A stretch of DNA of 64,000 nucleotides from JADKAV01 sp963818505 (GCA_963818505.1 CAWFSJ010000005.1:186001-250000), one strand, 5' to 3'. Counted from the stretch's first letter, positions 25,961 through 35,419 are shown. Program-made: numbers and translations. Notes: generated by a model not told the origin, from the letters alone.

Positions 25961-27744
25961 GCCTGGACCTCCCCTGCCACGATCCGCGCTTTGGCCGCCA
26001 GCGCCGCCTTCTCAAGGTCGGCATCCGCGATCGCTGAGAGGTCGAACGGCGCCGGGAGCAACAACTCGCAGTTGCGGTCCAAGGGCGAGCCCAGCCGCAT
26101 CGGCGGGTTCTCGATCCAGTCGTTGGCCGCCAATTGCCGACTAAGTGATGCGAGGCCGTCCTGACTGTAGTCCGAGGCCGTCCACTGCGCTGATGAAGTG
26201 TGGTCCAGCGAGGTCGTGAAGATCGACATCGTGCCATCCCGGTTGTCCACCAACTCGACCAGTTGTTGCTGCTGCGGGAAGTCGATGCATGAGGCGGTCG
26301 TGACCTCCCAGAACCCGCCGCCCCCTGGCTTCGGGTGCGCGATGATCGTGTTGATGTGGGTGTGGCCGTTCATCCAAGCCACGCAGTTGGGGTACTGCTG
26401 CAGCATTGCCACGAATTCCTCGGCGTGGATGAGCCGCTGAGTCGGTCCGACAACGGGCTGGGCCTCGTTCTCCAGAGTTGTGCTGTTGTGGTGGCTGAGG
26501 ACCAGGCAGAGCTTGTTCTCAGCGGTGGCCTGCTCGAGACCCGCACGCAGCCAGTTGAACTGGTCCTCGGGAACTGCCCCGTCCGGGCCCGCGACCTGGT
26601 TGCACGTGTCCAAACCGAATGCCCTGACATGGGGGCTCAGATCGGCGACCCAATAGGTCTTGCCGGTGTCGATGTTGTCCTGGGTGAAGCCATGGCCGAC
26701 AGGTCCCGGTTTGTCCGGCGACTGCAAATGGGCCTGCATGAACTCCACGCCTTCGAGCAGTTTTCGCTGCGGGTCGGCCGTCACACCTTTGACCCCGGAC
26801 TGCATGCCGTAGTTGACCCGGATGTTGTGCAGGAACTGGTTGACCGGACTCAACTCATTGGCCCAGCCGCCCAAGAAGTTGGCCGCGAACGGCTGCCACA
26901 CAGCGGCCTTTCGATCACCGACGGCGAATCTGCGCAGAGCATCTGACATGACCAGGGTGCCCAGGAAGTCCGTGTCGTGGTTGCCGTACACCGCGTACCA
27001 GGGGGTGGCCAGCCCCACCGACTCCACCGTCTGGCTCACGGCCGCCTGAAGCATCCCCGGAACGGTCGGGAAACCGAAGTCGCCGTAGGGATCGCCGGCC
27101 GGGTCCTCGGGGTGATAGGCGAAGGTCGACTCGGCCCAGACCTGCACACCCTCGTAGACGCCGGGCTTGCCCGAGTTGGGCGTGACGGGGAAACCATCCA
27201 GCAGATCGATGTACCACTTGAGTTCCAGCGCGGAGATCATGTCTGCGCTGTCCCCGGTGTTGAAGGCGGCCATCATCGGGGCGCCGGTCAAAGGGCTGAA
27301 CTGCGCGGCCCGCATGGCTTGGACCATTGCCGCGACGACGTTGACCGTGAGCGTGTCCTGGGGCCGGAACGAACCAGCCCACAACGAGGGGTCCTGGCCG
27401 ACCATCACGTCCAGGCGCGCAGGTGACTGGGCGTCCATGATGTGCATGTCGCTGAGATGGCCCAGGTACGCGATGGTGCGTCGACTGGTGGCACGGCCCG
27501 GTCGTGCGGCACGGCCGAGTACGTCGTAGCGGGGGATGTACGGCTCGCCGGAACCCGCGGTCAGGTGTCGGTATTGGCGGTACTTCGGTGAGGTCAGCCG
27601 GATGGTCTGTTCAAGGGTGGTGGGAACGTCCGCGGGTTTGGTCGGCTGCGCCAGGCGGGCCGCCAGGGCCTGCTGGGGAACTCCAAGAGCGGAGGCCAGT
27701 CCCGCGCTCGCAGCGAGAAAACCCCGTCGTGATATTCCCGCCAT
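25957..27744 (-). CDS. Tat-exported metallophosphoesterase (TIGR03767-like)
   Basis: 595 aa. The twin-arginine signal ISRRGFLAASAGLASALG ends near ALAA. Calcineurin-like motifs in order: YLGHLSDMHIMD (metal Asp and His), FNTGDSADM, YAVYGNHDTDFLG, LVLSHHNSTT and WMNGHTHINT, a complete dinuclear metal site. It hydrolyses a phosphoester outside the membrane; the substrate is unknown. The resemblance to a propionibacterial RR-signal phosphoesterase family is from memory, not from a search. Two small envelope genes follow in the same operon. Confidence 0.9.
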   Translation of the reverse strand: MAGISRRGFLAASAGLASALGVPQQALAARLAQPTKPADVPTTLEQTIRLTSPKYRQYRHLTAGSGEPYIPRYDVLGRAARPGRATSRRTIAYLGHLSDMHIMDAQSPARLDVMVGQDPSLWAGSFRPQDTLTVNVVAAMVQAMRAAQFSPLTGAPMMAAFNTGDSADMISALELKWYIDLLDGFPVTPNSGKPGVYEGVQVWAESTFAYHPEDPAGDPYGDFGFPTVPGMLQAAVSQTVESVGLATPWYAVYGNHDTDFLGTLVMSDALRRFAVGDRKAAVWQPFAANFLGGWANELSPVNQFLHNIRVNYGMQSGVKGVTADPQRKLLEGVEFMQAHLQSPDKPGPVGHGFTQDNIDTGKTYWVADLSPHVRAFGLDTCNQVAGPDGAVPEDQFNWLRAGLEQATAENKLCLVLSHHNSTTLENEAQPVVGPTQRLIHAEEFVAMLQQYPNCVAWMNGHTHINTIIAHPKPGGGGFWEVTTASCIDFPQQQQLVELVDNRDGTMSIFTTSLDHTSSAQWTASDYSQDGLASLSRQLAANDWIENPPMRLGSPLDRNCELLLPAPFDLSAIADADLEKAALAAKARIVAGEVQA

Positions 27745-27798
27745 CTGCGCCTCCGACTGCGTGTTTCAACGCAGCCTGACAGGTGTGGGCCCTTGAGG

Positions 27799-27930
27799 CT
27801 AGCGGGACCCGCTGGGGACCTCCAGCTCTTCCAAACTGGTGGCGGGTTCGCCCCACGGCTGGTCGGTGAGCATGGCGGAGAAGTAGCCTATGAGTTCTTC
27901 GTCGGTGATCGGATCAACCATGACGGTCAT
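27799..27930 (-). CDS. Possible small acidic protein, 43 aa
   Basis: The frame begins MTVMVDPITDEELIG and ends EVPSGSR; it is rich in Asp/Glu and free of rare codons. A GGCAGGGGT-like ribosome site lies about six bases before the ATG at 27930; an ATG at 27921 is an alternative. It lies 54 bases upstream of the phosphoesterase gene on the same strand and could be its leader or a co-transcribed small protein. No homologue known to me. Confidence 0.5.
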   Translation of the reverse strand: MTVMVDPITDEELIGYFSAMLTDQPWGEPATSLEELEVPSGSR

Positions 27931-28018
27931 GTGCTACCCCTGCCCTCGTCAGACTTCAGGGTAGCCCCGTTCGACGACCTCGGGAACCGGCTAAGGCGAA
28001 CTTTACGAGGCCCTTAAG

Positions 28019-29059
28019 TCAACGGATCCTGCGCGACACAGCGGTCGGCACGGGCTCAAGAACGACTTCGAAAGCCACCAGCTGTTTGGTGTACGGATTG
28101 CGTGCCCACAGCAGCACACCACCGTCGGTATCGCGCACGCGGATGGCAATCTCGTGACCCCGGTTCGCGGCCTTGACCCGACCGCGCGCCTGCTTGCGAA
28201 GGCCCTCCAGCGTGCGCCTGCCCTCCAGGCTACCCGCCAGGAACCGGATATCGGTCACCAGCGCGACGGCGTCGGTGGCCCTGACCCAGGCGGCCTGACT
28301 GACCACCGACGTGCGGCCGGGACGTTGGATCTGCGGACGCCCGTAGGACCACTGTGCGTAGTTGTTCACGTCCACACCGGCCCGACGAGGCCCGACCACA
28401 CTTGCCGACCCGGCACTGATCAGCCCTTGGGAGACCTCGAGCACCGACGTGACCTTCACGGGCAGAGTTGGATCCTCGATCCGGTAGGAGAGGCTCCAGG
28501 TCTCGACGTCGCCGACGACAATGCGGTCCACCGAGGCCTGCGCACCGGTGGGGAGCAGATGTGAGGCACAGCGTTGGGGTTGGGAAGGCACAAGGGTCGA
28601 GTCAAGGTCGACGAACCGGTCCGGCGCCAGCAGGTCCGTTCGCAGGTACTTGTCGAAGTCACGCGAGGCGATGACACCGTACTGATCACGACTGAGCACC
28701 CAGGGCCGCTTGCTGAAGCCGAGGTAGCCGGCCGCCTGTTTGACCTGGGCCTTGCGCAGTCGAGCGTCGAGCACGAAGCCGCTGCGGTCGAACGTTCCTT
28801 TGCCGCGCTGCACCACTGTCGGCCATCCAGTGTCCAGCACCCGGCCCGAGGCCGGGTCGTACCGCTGCTCCTGAATCACCCGTCCGGTCTGCTTCAGCCG
28901 AAGACGCACGCTGCCGCCCTGTTCGAAAGCCGTCCGGGACGCCGTGCACAGGCTGTTGAGTTCTGCCACTGCCTGGTCGATGGGCACAGGCTCGGCATGG
29001 GCAGGCGCGACCGCCAGAAGGCAGGCTGCAGCGGTCAGCACACCCGTCGCCCGAATCAC
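28019..29059 (-). CDS. Secreted protein of unknown function
   Basis: 346 aa from a GTG. The signal peptide MIRATGVLTAAACLLAVAPAHA ends at an AHA cleavage site. The mature protein is beta-rich with paired cysteines (SLC.. near 38 and RCASHLLP near 163), resembling secreted actinobacterial proteins of the LppX/LprG-like kind only in general build; I assign no family. It stands between the ABC exporter and the small acidic frame on the same strand. Confidence 0.75.
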   Translation of the reverse strand: MIRATGVLTAAACLLAVAPAHAEPVPIDQAVAELNSLCTASRTAFEQGGSVRLRLKQTGRVIQEQRYDPASGRVLDTGWPTVVQRGKGTFDRSGFVLDARLRKAQVKQAAGYLGFSKRPWVLSRDQYGVIASRDFDKYLRTDLLAPDRFVDLDSTLVPSQPQRCASHLLPTGAQASVDRIVVGDVETWSLSYRIEDPTLPVKVTSVLEVSQGLISAGSASVVGPRRAGVDVNNYAQWSYGRPQIQRPGRTSVVSQAAWVRATDAVALVTDIRFLAGSLEGRRTLEGLRKQARGRVKAANRGHEIAIRVRDTDGGVLLWARNPYTKQLVAFEVVLEPVPTAVSRRIR

Positions 29060-29154
29060 CTGGCCTCCCCGCCGCGCCCGCGGCCTTGCGCGGTCGTAAT
29101 CACAGTGTGCATCTCAGCCGTGGCAAAGAGTGCAGCGGCACGCCTGTTCGCCTC

Positions 29155-30921
29155 TCACACCTGTTCGAGGAAACCGCCGGACTGATGGGCCCACAGGGCC
29201 GCGTAGATCCCACCGGCCGCGAGCAGTTCCGCGTGACTGCCCTGTTCGGTGATCCTGCCTGAGTCCATCACCAGGATCCGGTCCATCGCCTGGATCGTGG
29301 AGAGCCGGTGAGCGATGACCAACGTCGTACGGCCGGCCATGGCGCCGGCCAGTGCGTGCTGGATGTGGACCTCGCTCTCGCTGTCCAGTGCACTGGTCGC
29401 TTCGTCGAGCAGCAGGATGCGTGCGTCCTTGAGAATGGCGCGGGCGATCGCGATCCGCTGGCGCTGTCCCCCTGACAGCTTGACGCCCCGCTCACCCACC
29501 AGGGTCTCGAACCCGTCGGGCAACGACTCGATGAAGTCCGTCGCGTAGGCACGCTGCGCGGCGTCACGCACCTGCTCGAACGTCGCACCTGGCAGGCCGT
29601 AGGCGATGTTCTCCCGCAGCGTGCGGTGGAACAGCAGCGGTTCCTGCGGGACGTAGGAGATCTGCTGGCGAAGGCTGCGCTGGGTGACCTGGGCGATGTC
29701 CTGGCCATCGATGAGGATCTGCCCGGCCTGCACGTCGGAGAATCGCAGAAGCAAGCGCGTGAGAGTGGACTTGCCGCTGCCGGAGTGCCCGACCAAGCCG
29801 ATCTTCTCGCCAGCCGCGACGTGCAGATTGAAGTCCTCGAACAATGGGTCGTCGAACTGCCCCTCGTGACCGAAGGTGAGGTGCTCGATGTCGATGGCCC
29901 CTCGTGTGATCCGCAGGGGGATGCCCGAGCGGTCCTCCACGCCCACCGGAAGGTGGAGGATCTCGACCATCTCGTGGGCATCGCCTATCACCTTGTTGTA
30001 GTTGCGGATCACCTCGTTGATCGACCACAGCTGGCTGGTGACTGTCAGCGTGTAGGTGACCGCGAGGTACACCGGACCGATGGCGATCACGTCGTATTGG
30101 GCTGCGAGCACGGCCGCGGCCACGGCCCCGGTGTTGATGATGGTGATCACAGTGGCGTACCCCGCGCTGAACTTCAGGAAGGAACGCATCACATCGAGGT
30201 CACGGGCGGTACGGATCTGGGCAACCTCGCCGGCGGTGTCGCGCTCATCGGGCTCAGAGCCCTGCGCCTTGACCGCCGATATGTTGGTCATCACGTCGGC
30301 CAGGAAACCGGTCATCCGGTTGGCGGCGTGTGCCTCCGCGACGGTGAGATCCTGCATGCGGCGAGTGGCAGCGAAGACCAGCGCGATGAAGACCATGGAC
30401 ATGGCGAACAGGAACAGCGCGTAGGGCCACATCACGAAGGCCAGCACGACGCTGGCAACCATCACGCCGGTGAAGATCGGCACCAGAGCCCACACGATGG
30501 TGTCCCAGAACATCTCGAACGCACCGAGCAACTTGTTGGTCTGCGACACCAGGGACCCGCTGAAGCGGTTCGCGTGGAAGGCGACGCTCTGGTCGGTCAG
30601 GTGGTCGAAAACCTGCTGGAACAGCAGCGCCATCCCCTTGACTTCCATCGTCCATGTCGCCCAGAGCACGATCCGCCAGGCAATGACCGTGCCCACGATC
30701 TGGCTCATCAAGTAGCCCACGACCAGCGGCCAGGAGTTCTGCCAACTCACGTCGCCGGCCTGCATCTGGTCCAGAAGTAGCGAGATGAAGAACGGGCCCA
30801 GGAACTGCCCGATCCCGACAGCGAAGGCCGGGCCGACGATGGCCACTATCCTGCGCCCAGGGGTCACCCCCGCCACGTCCCAGAAGAGGCGCAGCGAAGC
30901 GGAGGAGGTGGAAACGGCCAT
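29155..30921 (-). CDS. ABC transporter, fused permease and ATPase (ABCB type)
   Basis: 588 aa half-transporter from the ATG at 30921 (MAVSTSSASLRLFW). Six-helix exporter domain (about 20-320), then an ATPase domain: Walker A GHSGSGKST, Q-loop SYVPQEP, signature LSGGQRQR, Walker B ILLLDEATSALD and the switch His in VIAHRLSTI. It probably works as a homodimer that exports a lipid, drug or peptide. It is not adjacent to a second half-transporter. Palindrome copy A lies 55 bases upstream of its start. Confidence 0.93.
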   Translation of the reverse strand: MAVSTSSASLRLFWDVAGVTPGRRIVAIVGPAFAVGIGQFLGPFFISLLLDQMQAGDVSWQNSWPLVVGYLMSQIVGTVIAWRIVLWATWTMEVKGMALLFQQVFDHLTDQSVAFHANRFSGSLVSQTNKLLGAFEMFWDTIVWALVPIFTGVMVASVVLAFVMWPYALFLFAMSMVFIALVFAATRRMQDLTVAEAHAANRMTGFLADVMTNISAVKAQGSEPDERDTAGEVAQIRTARDLDVMRSFLKFSAGYATVITIINTGAVAAAVLAAQYDVIAIGPVYLAVTYTLTVTSQLWSINEVIRNYNKVIGDAHEMVEILHLPVGVEDRSGIPLRITRGAIDIEHLTFGHEGQFDDPLFEDFNLHVAAGEKIGLVGHSGSGKSTLTRLLLRFSDVQAGQILIDGQDIAQVTQRSLRQQISYVPQEPLLFHRTLRENIAYGLPGATFEQVRDAAQRAYATDFIESLPDGFETLVGERGVKLSGGQRQRIAIARAILKDARILLLDEATSALDSESEVHIQHALAGAMAGRTTLVIAHRLSTIQAMDRILVMDSGRITEQGSHAELLAAGGIYAALWAHQSGGFLEQV

Positions 30922-30976
30922 CCCTTGATCCTGCTTCGAACAGGGCCACGGACTCAACCGGGTTTCGCCCGTCCTG

Positions 30977-31044
30977 GTTAGAGGTTGTGGTCCTGGTTAG
31001 CGAATCCACGCGTTGTTTCGCTAACCAACAGCACAACCTCTAAC
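30977..31044. repeat. 68-bp palindromic element, copy A
   Basis: Begins gttagaggttgt and ends acaacctctaac, with the inner sequence ggttagcg/cgctaacc. In this copy symmetry extends six bases further on each side (gtcctg at 30971, caggac to 31050). It lies in the promoter region between the divergent ABC exporter and START-like genes, so it is not simply a terminator. One of five copies in the window. Confidence 0.9.
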
Positions 31045-31079
31045 CAGGACAATCTCGGCGCCGTGACACACTCTGTCCC

Positions 31080-31667
31080 GTGAGCGCGAACGAATTTCTC
31101 GACCGAGTCATGCCGCACGTCACCGACCTCGGTCGCGAGAAGTACCACTCGGCGTCGTGGAGGTTCGAGAAGAGGCCCACCTCCGAAGGCGTGGGACTAC
31201 TGCCCAACCCGGACACCGACGTCGAACTGATGGCCGCGCACATCCTCGATGTGGAGGCCTACGCGGAAAACGTCAGGTACGTCGAGGGGATCGAGGTCAT
31301 CGAACGCCGCTCCGACACAGACGTGACCTACATCCAGCGCATGCACTTGCCCCTACTGGGCCGCATCCAGGTCCAGATCAACCTCTCGGACTACGGGGAC
31401 CGTGACGGCTTCCGGATCATCGCCTGGGACCAGGACGACGAGGCCACGGCAGCACTGGACAAGAAGCAGGGCGCCCGCACCGCCTACAACCTCGGCGCAT
31501 GGCTGCTGGCCGAAGACGCGGTCGGCTACGCCCTCGCGTCAGCGCCGCTCAAGAGCGACGTCGGGACGCTGAAGTACATGGCGATGACCAAGGGCGCTGA
31601 CGCGACGGCCGGCGAGGTGCTCAAACAGAACATCGAGGGCATGATCGCCTGGGCCCACCGGGGTTGA
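31080..31667 (+). CDS. Conserved protein, possibly START/SRPBCC-like
   Basis: 195 aa from a GTG (31080). Segments such as RYVEGIEVIERRSDTDVTYIQRMHLPLLGRIQVQINLSD alternate strands in the manner of START-domain lipid-binding folds, and FRIIAWDQDD continues the pattern. That assignment is inferred from secondary-structure appearance and is weak. No signal peptide or membrane helix. It converges on the HdeD-like gene with no gap. Confidence 0.7.
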   Translation: MSANEFLDRVMPHVTDLGREKYHSASWRFEKRPTSEGVGLLPNPDTDVELMAAHILDVEAYAENVRYVEGIEVIERRSDTDVTYIQRMHLPLLGRIQVQINLSDYGDRDGFRIIAWDQDDEATAALDKKQGARTAYNLGAWLLAEDAVGYALASAPLKSDVGTLKYMAMTKGADATAGEVLKQNIEGMIAWAHRG

Positions 31668-32249
31668 TCAGGACGCGACCAGCTTGCCCAACTTGCGCAG
31701 CTGGAAGGCCCGCACCACGTCGGTGATTCCCTGCAGCATCGCCCAGACACCCGCGAACACCAGCAGGATGTAGACGCGCTCGAAGAGGAACTGCCCGGCC
31801 ACCCAGAAGGCCAGCACGAACATGATGATCCCGGAGATCAGGCCCAGCCACCACAGGTCGTTGGTCTCGCGGGTGGTGAACGCTTCGATGACCCAGAAGA
31901 TGGCCACCAGCAGGAACAGGAAGCCCAGCGAATCGGCCAAAGCAGCGGTCGTCGCGCCGGGGTTGATCAATGCCCAGATCCCGGCGAGAACGAACAACAC
32001 CCCGAACACGATCCACAGCCACTTCCAGCCTTCGACCGCGGTCGAGATCAGGAACTGCTGGATCCCTGTGAACAGGAACATCGCGCCGATGATGATTCCC
32101 ACGGTCGTCACGGACGCCGCATTCATCTGCAGGATGACGATGGCGATGAAAAACCACAGGATCCCGGCGACCAGGGTCAGCCACCACAACTTGCTGGCAG
32201 CGCCGATCACCTCGCGGGCTTCTTGGGCTTCAATTTCGGTTTCGGACAT
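31668..32249 (-). CDS. HdeD-like DUF308 membrane protein
   Basis: 193 aa from the ATG at 32249, with an AGGAGG-type site just upstream. Three repeated two-helix units (about 25-65, 78-120 and 133-180) give six membrane helices; phrases such as WWLTLVAGILWFFIAIVIL and WLWIVFGVLFVLAGIWALI are typical of HdeD/DUF308. E. coli HdeD contributes to acid resistance; the role here is unknown. It lies 26 bases downstream of the DUF2252 gene. Confidence 0.9.
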   Translation of the reverse strand: MSETEIEAQEAREVIGAASKLWWLTLVAGILWFFIAIVILQMNAASVTTVGIIIGAMFLFTGIQQFLISTAVEGWKWLWIVFGVLFVLAGIWALINPGATTAALADSLGFLFLLVAIFWVIEAFTTRETNDLWWLGLISGIIMFVLAFWVAGQFLFERVYILLVFAGVWAMLQGITDVVRAFQLRKLGKLVAS

Positions 32250-32275
32250 GGGTGCCTCCTCAGACACCCGAATAT

Positions 32276-33682
32276 CTACCAGCCAGCGTCGGCAACTTCG
32301 ATGCGACCCGCCGATGCCGCGGCCTTCAACGCTGAGTAGTCCTCGGCGTTCTGATCGGCGTAGTTCTCCGCGTAGGTGGCCAGGACACTGTCGAGGGTGT
32401 CGCTCGTGCCCAGATAGCCGGCCAAGGCGACCCGGTCCCCGGAGCGACTGTGCGCTCGAGCCAGCGTCCAGCCGCACAACTCCGCGTAGATGTCCATCGC
32501 CGGGACATCCATCGTGTCGAGGTCGGCCGATTCCTTCCAATCCCACATCTGGCGCACATAGAAGTCGACGTGCTGATCGCGGACATCCACCTGGGTCCAG
32601 CCCAGCAGGATGTCGCTGGCCGCCTGCATCACGCGCTGACCCTCGACGACCCGCTGGCCATGATGGGTCGCACGCGAGCGTCCCAAGTAGGGCTCGAGTA
32701 CCGATGCCTCCGCCTGCTTGAGCTGCAACATCAAGACGTCGCTCTCGTCATGATCGGCCATCAGCAGCATCACCCAGCAGCGCGTGCCGACACTGCCAAC
32801 ACCGACCACCTTGCGGGCCAGGTCGACCACCCTGTAGCCCGAGAAGAGCACCCTACGATCGGAGATGAGACTGCGACGGTAGGCGACCAGCGCTGCCTGG
32901 GTGGCGTGCCGGTACTCCTCCTTATCGTCTGCTCCCACGACCTCGTCGAAGGTCTCCATGAACGGCGGGTTGCTCACGAAGGAGATTCGGCCGTCGTCGG
33001 ATTTGGTCGTCAGTTTGTCCAGCGCGCGTTCGCTGGTCTTCGTCTGCGCCTTGGCGACGGTCTTCTCGAAACTCTTGCGGAACTTCTTGTCGACTCTGTC
33101 CCCCCAACGGTTCTCGATGTCCTGGGCGGTGAGGCGTGAGTACCAGACGTCCATGCGGGACATGTGGGAGAAGGTCGTGACAGCTTCGCGATAAGACTTG
33201 ACCACTCGCTTGAGGATCTCAGCGCGTGTGGCCGCGTCGAAACCACGGCTGCGGCCTGCGACTGCGAAGCTCGCGACGAGCCGCTTCAGGTCCCACTCGA
33301 AGGGACCGGGCAGCGTCTCGTCGAAATCATTGACGTCGAACACGAAGCTTCGATCCGGGGACGCGTAGCCGCCGAAGTTGGCCAGGTGGGCATCCCCTGC
33401 CAACTGGACTGTCAGATGCGTGTTCGGGCTGTAGGACAAGTCGCTGGCCATGACCGCGGCCGCGCCCCGGTAGAAAGCGAACTCGCTGGACAGCATCCGT
33501 GCATACCGCACCGGCACCAGGTCCTGCACCCGGGAGTCACCCTGGTCGATCAGGATCTGGACTGGATCACGCCGATCGGCCGGGGGCTCCCACACGCCCA
33601 ATGAGTCGCGCGGCACCTTGCTGCGGACCTCCTGACCCGCACGTCGCCGCTCGCGCCGACCGTTCGATTCGGTGTCAACCAC
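32276..33682 (-). CDS. DUF2252 protein (kinase-like fold)
   Basis: 468 aa from a GTG. Hallmarks: RMLSSEFAFYRGAA, LAGDAHLANFGGYASPD, FVFDVNDFDETLPGPFEWDLKRL, VGVGSVGTRCWVMLL and, near the C-terminus, LCGWTLARAHSRSGD. The GDAHLxNFG and DFDE motifs resemble the catalytic and metal sites of aminoglycoside-phosphotransferase-like kinases. Substrate unknown. The 24-bp tandem array and palindrome B begin about 80 bases upstream of its start. Confidence 0.9.
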   Translation of the reverse strand: MVDTESNGRRERRRAGQEVRSKVPRDSLGVWEPPADRRDPVQILIDQGDSRVQDLVPVRYARMLSSEFAFYRGAAAVMASDLSYSPNTHLTVQLAGDAHLANFGGYASPDRSFVFDVNDFDETLPGPFEWDLKRLVASFAVAGRSRGFDAATRAEILKRVVKSYREAVTTFSHMSRMDVWYSRLTAQDIENRWGDRVDKKFRKSFEKTVAKAQTKTSERALDKLTTKSDDGRISFVSNPPFMETFDEVVGADDKEEYRHATQAALVAYRRSLISDRRVLFSGYRVVDLARKVVGVGSVGTRCWVMLLMADHDESDVLMLQLKQAEASVLEPYLGRSRATHHGQRVVEGQRVMQAASDILLGWTQVDVRDQHVDFYVRQMWDWKESADLDTMDVPAMDIYAELCGWTLARAHSRSGDRVALAGYLGTSDTLDSVLATYAENYADQNAEDYSALKAAASAGRIEVADAGW

Positions 33683-33760
33683 GCCAACCCCTTCCGTCGG
33701 GCCAAAGCCTAAGGGTTGGGTGCGTGGTTTGGCTCCTCGCGGGACCGCCCGGCCGGCCAG

Positions 33761-33889
33761 CCGACCTCGTGCCCGCTCGCCCCGCCGACCTCGTGCCCGC
33801 TCGCCCCGCCGACCTCGTGCCCGCTCGCCCCGCCGACCTCGTGCCCGCTCGCCCCGCCGACCTCGTGCCCGCTCGCCCCGCCGACCTCG
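33761..33889. repeat. Tandem array of a 24-bp unit
   Basis: Five full copies of ccgacctcgtgcccgctcgc plus cccg, then a partial copy that runs directly into palindrome B. The last part (gccccgccgacctcg) is the same sequence that precedes palindrome C at 35.5 kb, so the array looks like an expansion of the element's left flank. Because 24 is a multiple of three, several frames stay open through it. Confidence 0.9.
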
Positions 33890-33956
33890 TTAGAGGTTGT
33901 CCTGTTGGTTAGCGAATCCACGCGTTGTTTCGCTAACCAACCGCACAACCTCTAAC
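33889..33956. repeat. 68-bp palindromic element, copy B
   Basis: Same ends as the other copies (gttagaggttgt / acaacctctaac). The apex is not paired (aatcca against ttgttt). It sits between the 24-bp array and the 19-bp array, downstream of the Fn3-like gene and upstream of the DUF2252 start. Confidence 0.9.
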
Positions 33957-34062
33957 GCGGCGGGTTTCGGCCAGGGCGGCGGGTTTCGGCCAGGGTGGCG
34001 GGTTTCGGCCAGGGCGGCGGGTTTCGGCCAGGGCGGCGGGTTTCGGCCAGGGCGGCGGGTTG
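33957..34062. repeat. Tandem array of a 19-bp unit
   Basis: Five copies of cgggtttcggccagggcgg (third base from the end variant in one copy) from 33961 to 34055, then a partial unit that ends at the Fn3-like stop codon. A related single unit follows palindrome C (ggcggtttcgcccag), so this array is probably an expansion of the element's right flank. Confidence 0.9.
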
Positions 34063-34063
34063 G

Positions 34064-35419
34064 CTACCTGCCCCCGCCACCCGTGCCATTGGGCGTCTCG
34101 AAGGTCACGCTGGTCGGGGTCGGGTTGATGTTGCCATTGGTGTCGACGCTGAAGATCGAGACCGAGTAGTAGGTAAGTGGAGAAGAGCCGAACTGCGCCA
34201 TCCAGAGCGGATTCACCGTGGTCCCGGCGGCAGTCCCCGAGGTGGGTGTCGACGGCGGGGTCTGGCCCCGAACGAAGCGCACGATCGCATGGCTGAAGTC
34301 GGGGTCCGTCGGGTTGACCCACCGCAGGGTCACGACCAGCGGACTCGCACCCACCTCAATGTTCGTGACCGGTCCCGGCGGGATGCCGGGCGTGACGGCG
34401 GTTGCGGTGGCCACCGTTGACCGGTTGCCTGCCTCATCGACGGCGACCGCGGCGTAGGTGTAGGTCGAGTTCTCCTGCAAATCGGACACCATTGACAGAG
34501 AGAAGGTGCCAGGCGACGGACCGGTCAGGACGGTTGTCGGGGCCGTTGAGGTGTCAGGCGTCCCAGCGCCAAGGGCGCTCCAGACGAGAACCTTGTCGAG
34601 ATCAGCCGACGACGGCATACCGAGCGAAACTCCAAGCCCTGCAGTTCCGGAAACCACTTCGGGCTGCAAACTGAGAGTCACCGGGTCCGGCGCTGTGATG
34701 TCACGGGTCATCGTGGTGATCGTCACCGGCTCCGAGGTGTTCCCCGAACCATCCCGGGTGAACACCGCGTACGAGTACTGGGTCTCCTGCGGCAAGGAAG
34801 TATCCACCGCCTGCGCTGCAACCGGCGTGGCGAGGTTCACCGGCGAACCGTCCGCCGGGAAGGCTGGTGGGCCGGCACCCGGGGATCTGCGCACAATCAC
34901 GGCGGCCAGGTCAGCATCGGCGGGGTTGTCCCAGGTCAGGGCAACGGAAGTCCCGCCGGGCACCGCAGCCAGCTTCGTCACCGGTCCTGGCGCTGCGGTG
35001 TCGACCACCGGCGGCGCAACCACGGGCGGCGGAACCACCCGGTCGAAGGTCAACGTGACCGTCTTGCGTTTGCCTCGTACGATCCGCACCGTCTTCGCTG
35101 ACGGCGTCACGGTCACCAGGGCGACCTGTTCTGCCGGAAGGGCCGGTGACACCGTGTACCGACCGGGCTGCAGTCGTTTGAGCGTGCGGTCGGCCAGCAA
35201 CGTCCGGGAGAAGCCTTTCGGCCCGGTGACGGAGGCGGCGCGCAACCCAGCGTCACCGGCGAGCACCACTCGCAACGACCCGTACTTGGATCCCGGCTTC
35301 GCCTTGGCGACAACGGCCGCGGACACTGGGCTCACCGTATGAGCGCTGGCGGGGACGGCGAAGGCGCCACCCAAGCACAAGCCCACAACGGTCGTGCCGA
35401 CAAGTGCCACCTTGATCAT
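34064..35419 (-). CDS. Secreted protein with fibronectin type III-like domains
   Basis: 451 aa from the ATG at 35419, preceded by AGGAAGGGA. Signal peptide MIKVALVGTTVVGLCLGG.. ends near ASAHT. An approximately 100-residue N-terminal beta domain with a PGRYTVSPALP phrase is followed by three Fn3-like repeats of about 100 residues, each opening PGPVT or PDPVT (about 145, 243 and 350) and containing VALTWDNPADADLAAVIVRR or VTLRWVNPTDPDFSHAIVRF. The C-terminus is GTGGGGR with no anchor. Probably a surface or extracellular adhesion/matrix protein. The gene is bracketed by palindromes B and C, and the 19-bp array abuts its stop codon. Confidence 0.85.
   Translation of the reverse strand: MIKVALVGTTVVGLCLGGAFAVPASAHTVSPVSAAVVAKAKPGSKYGSLRVVLAGDAGLRAASVTGPKGFSRTLLADRTLKRLQPGRYTVSPALPAEQVALVTVTPSAKTVRIVRGKRKTVTLTFDRVVPPPVVAPPVVDTAAPGPVTKLAAVPGGTSVALTWDNPADADLAAVIVRRSPGAGPPAFPADGSPVNLATPVAAQAVDTSLPQETQYSYAVFTRDGSGNTSEPVTITTMTRDITAPDPVTLSLQPEVVSGTAGLGVSLGMPSSADLDKVLVWSALGAGTPDTSTAPTTVLTGPSPGTFSLSMVSDLQENSTYTYAAVAVDEAGNRSTVATATAVTPGIPPGPVTNIEVGASPLVVTLRWVNPTDPDFSHAIVRFVRGQTPPSTPTSGTAAGTTVNPLWMAQFGSSPLTYYSVSIFSVDTNGNINPTPTSVTFETPNGTGGGGR

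Noticed and set aside
24996..26237. A single 413-residue membrane protein
   Set aside because: The part upstream of 25628 is a shadow of the lipoprotein and phosphoesterase genes; the real start is the ATG coupled to the lipoprotein stop.
31668..32546. A 292-residue version of the HdeD-like protein
   Set aside because: Residues upstream of MSETEIEAQ are antiparallel shadow of the DUF2252 end; an AGGAGG site precedes the internal ATG.
33672..33955. Short Arg/Pro/Ser-rich proteins encoded by the 24-bp array
   Set aside because: Every frame of a 24-bp tandem repeat stays open; no ribosome site, and the arrays run into the palindrome.
33761..34062. CRISPR array
   Set aside because: Units of 24 and 19 bp follow one another without unique spacers, and no cas gene is nearby.
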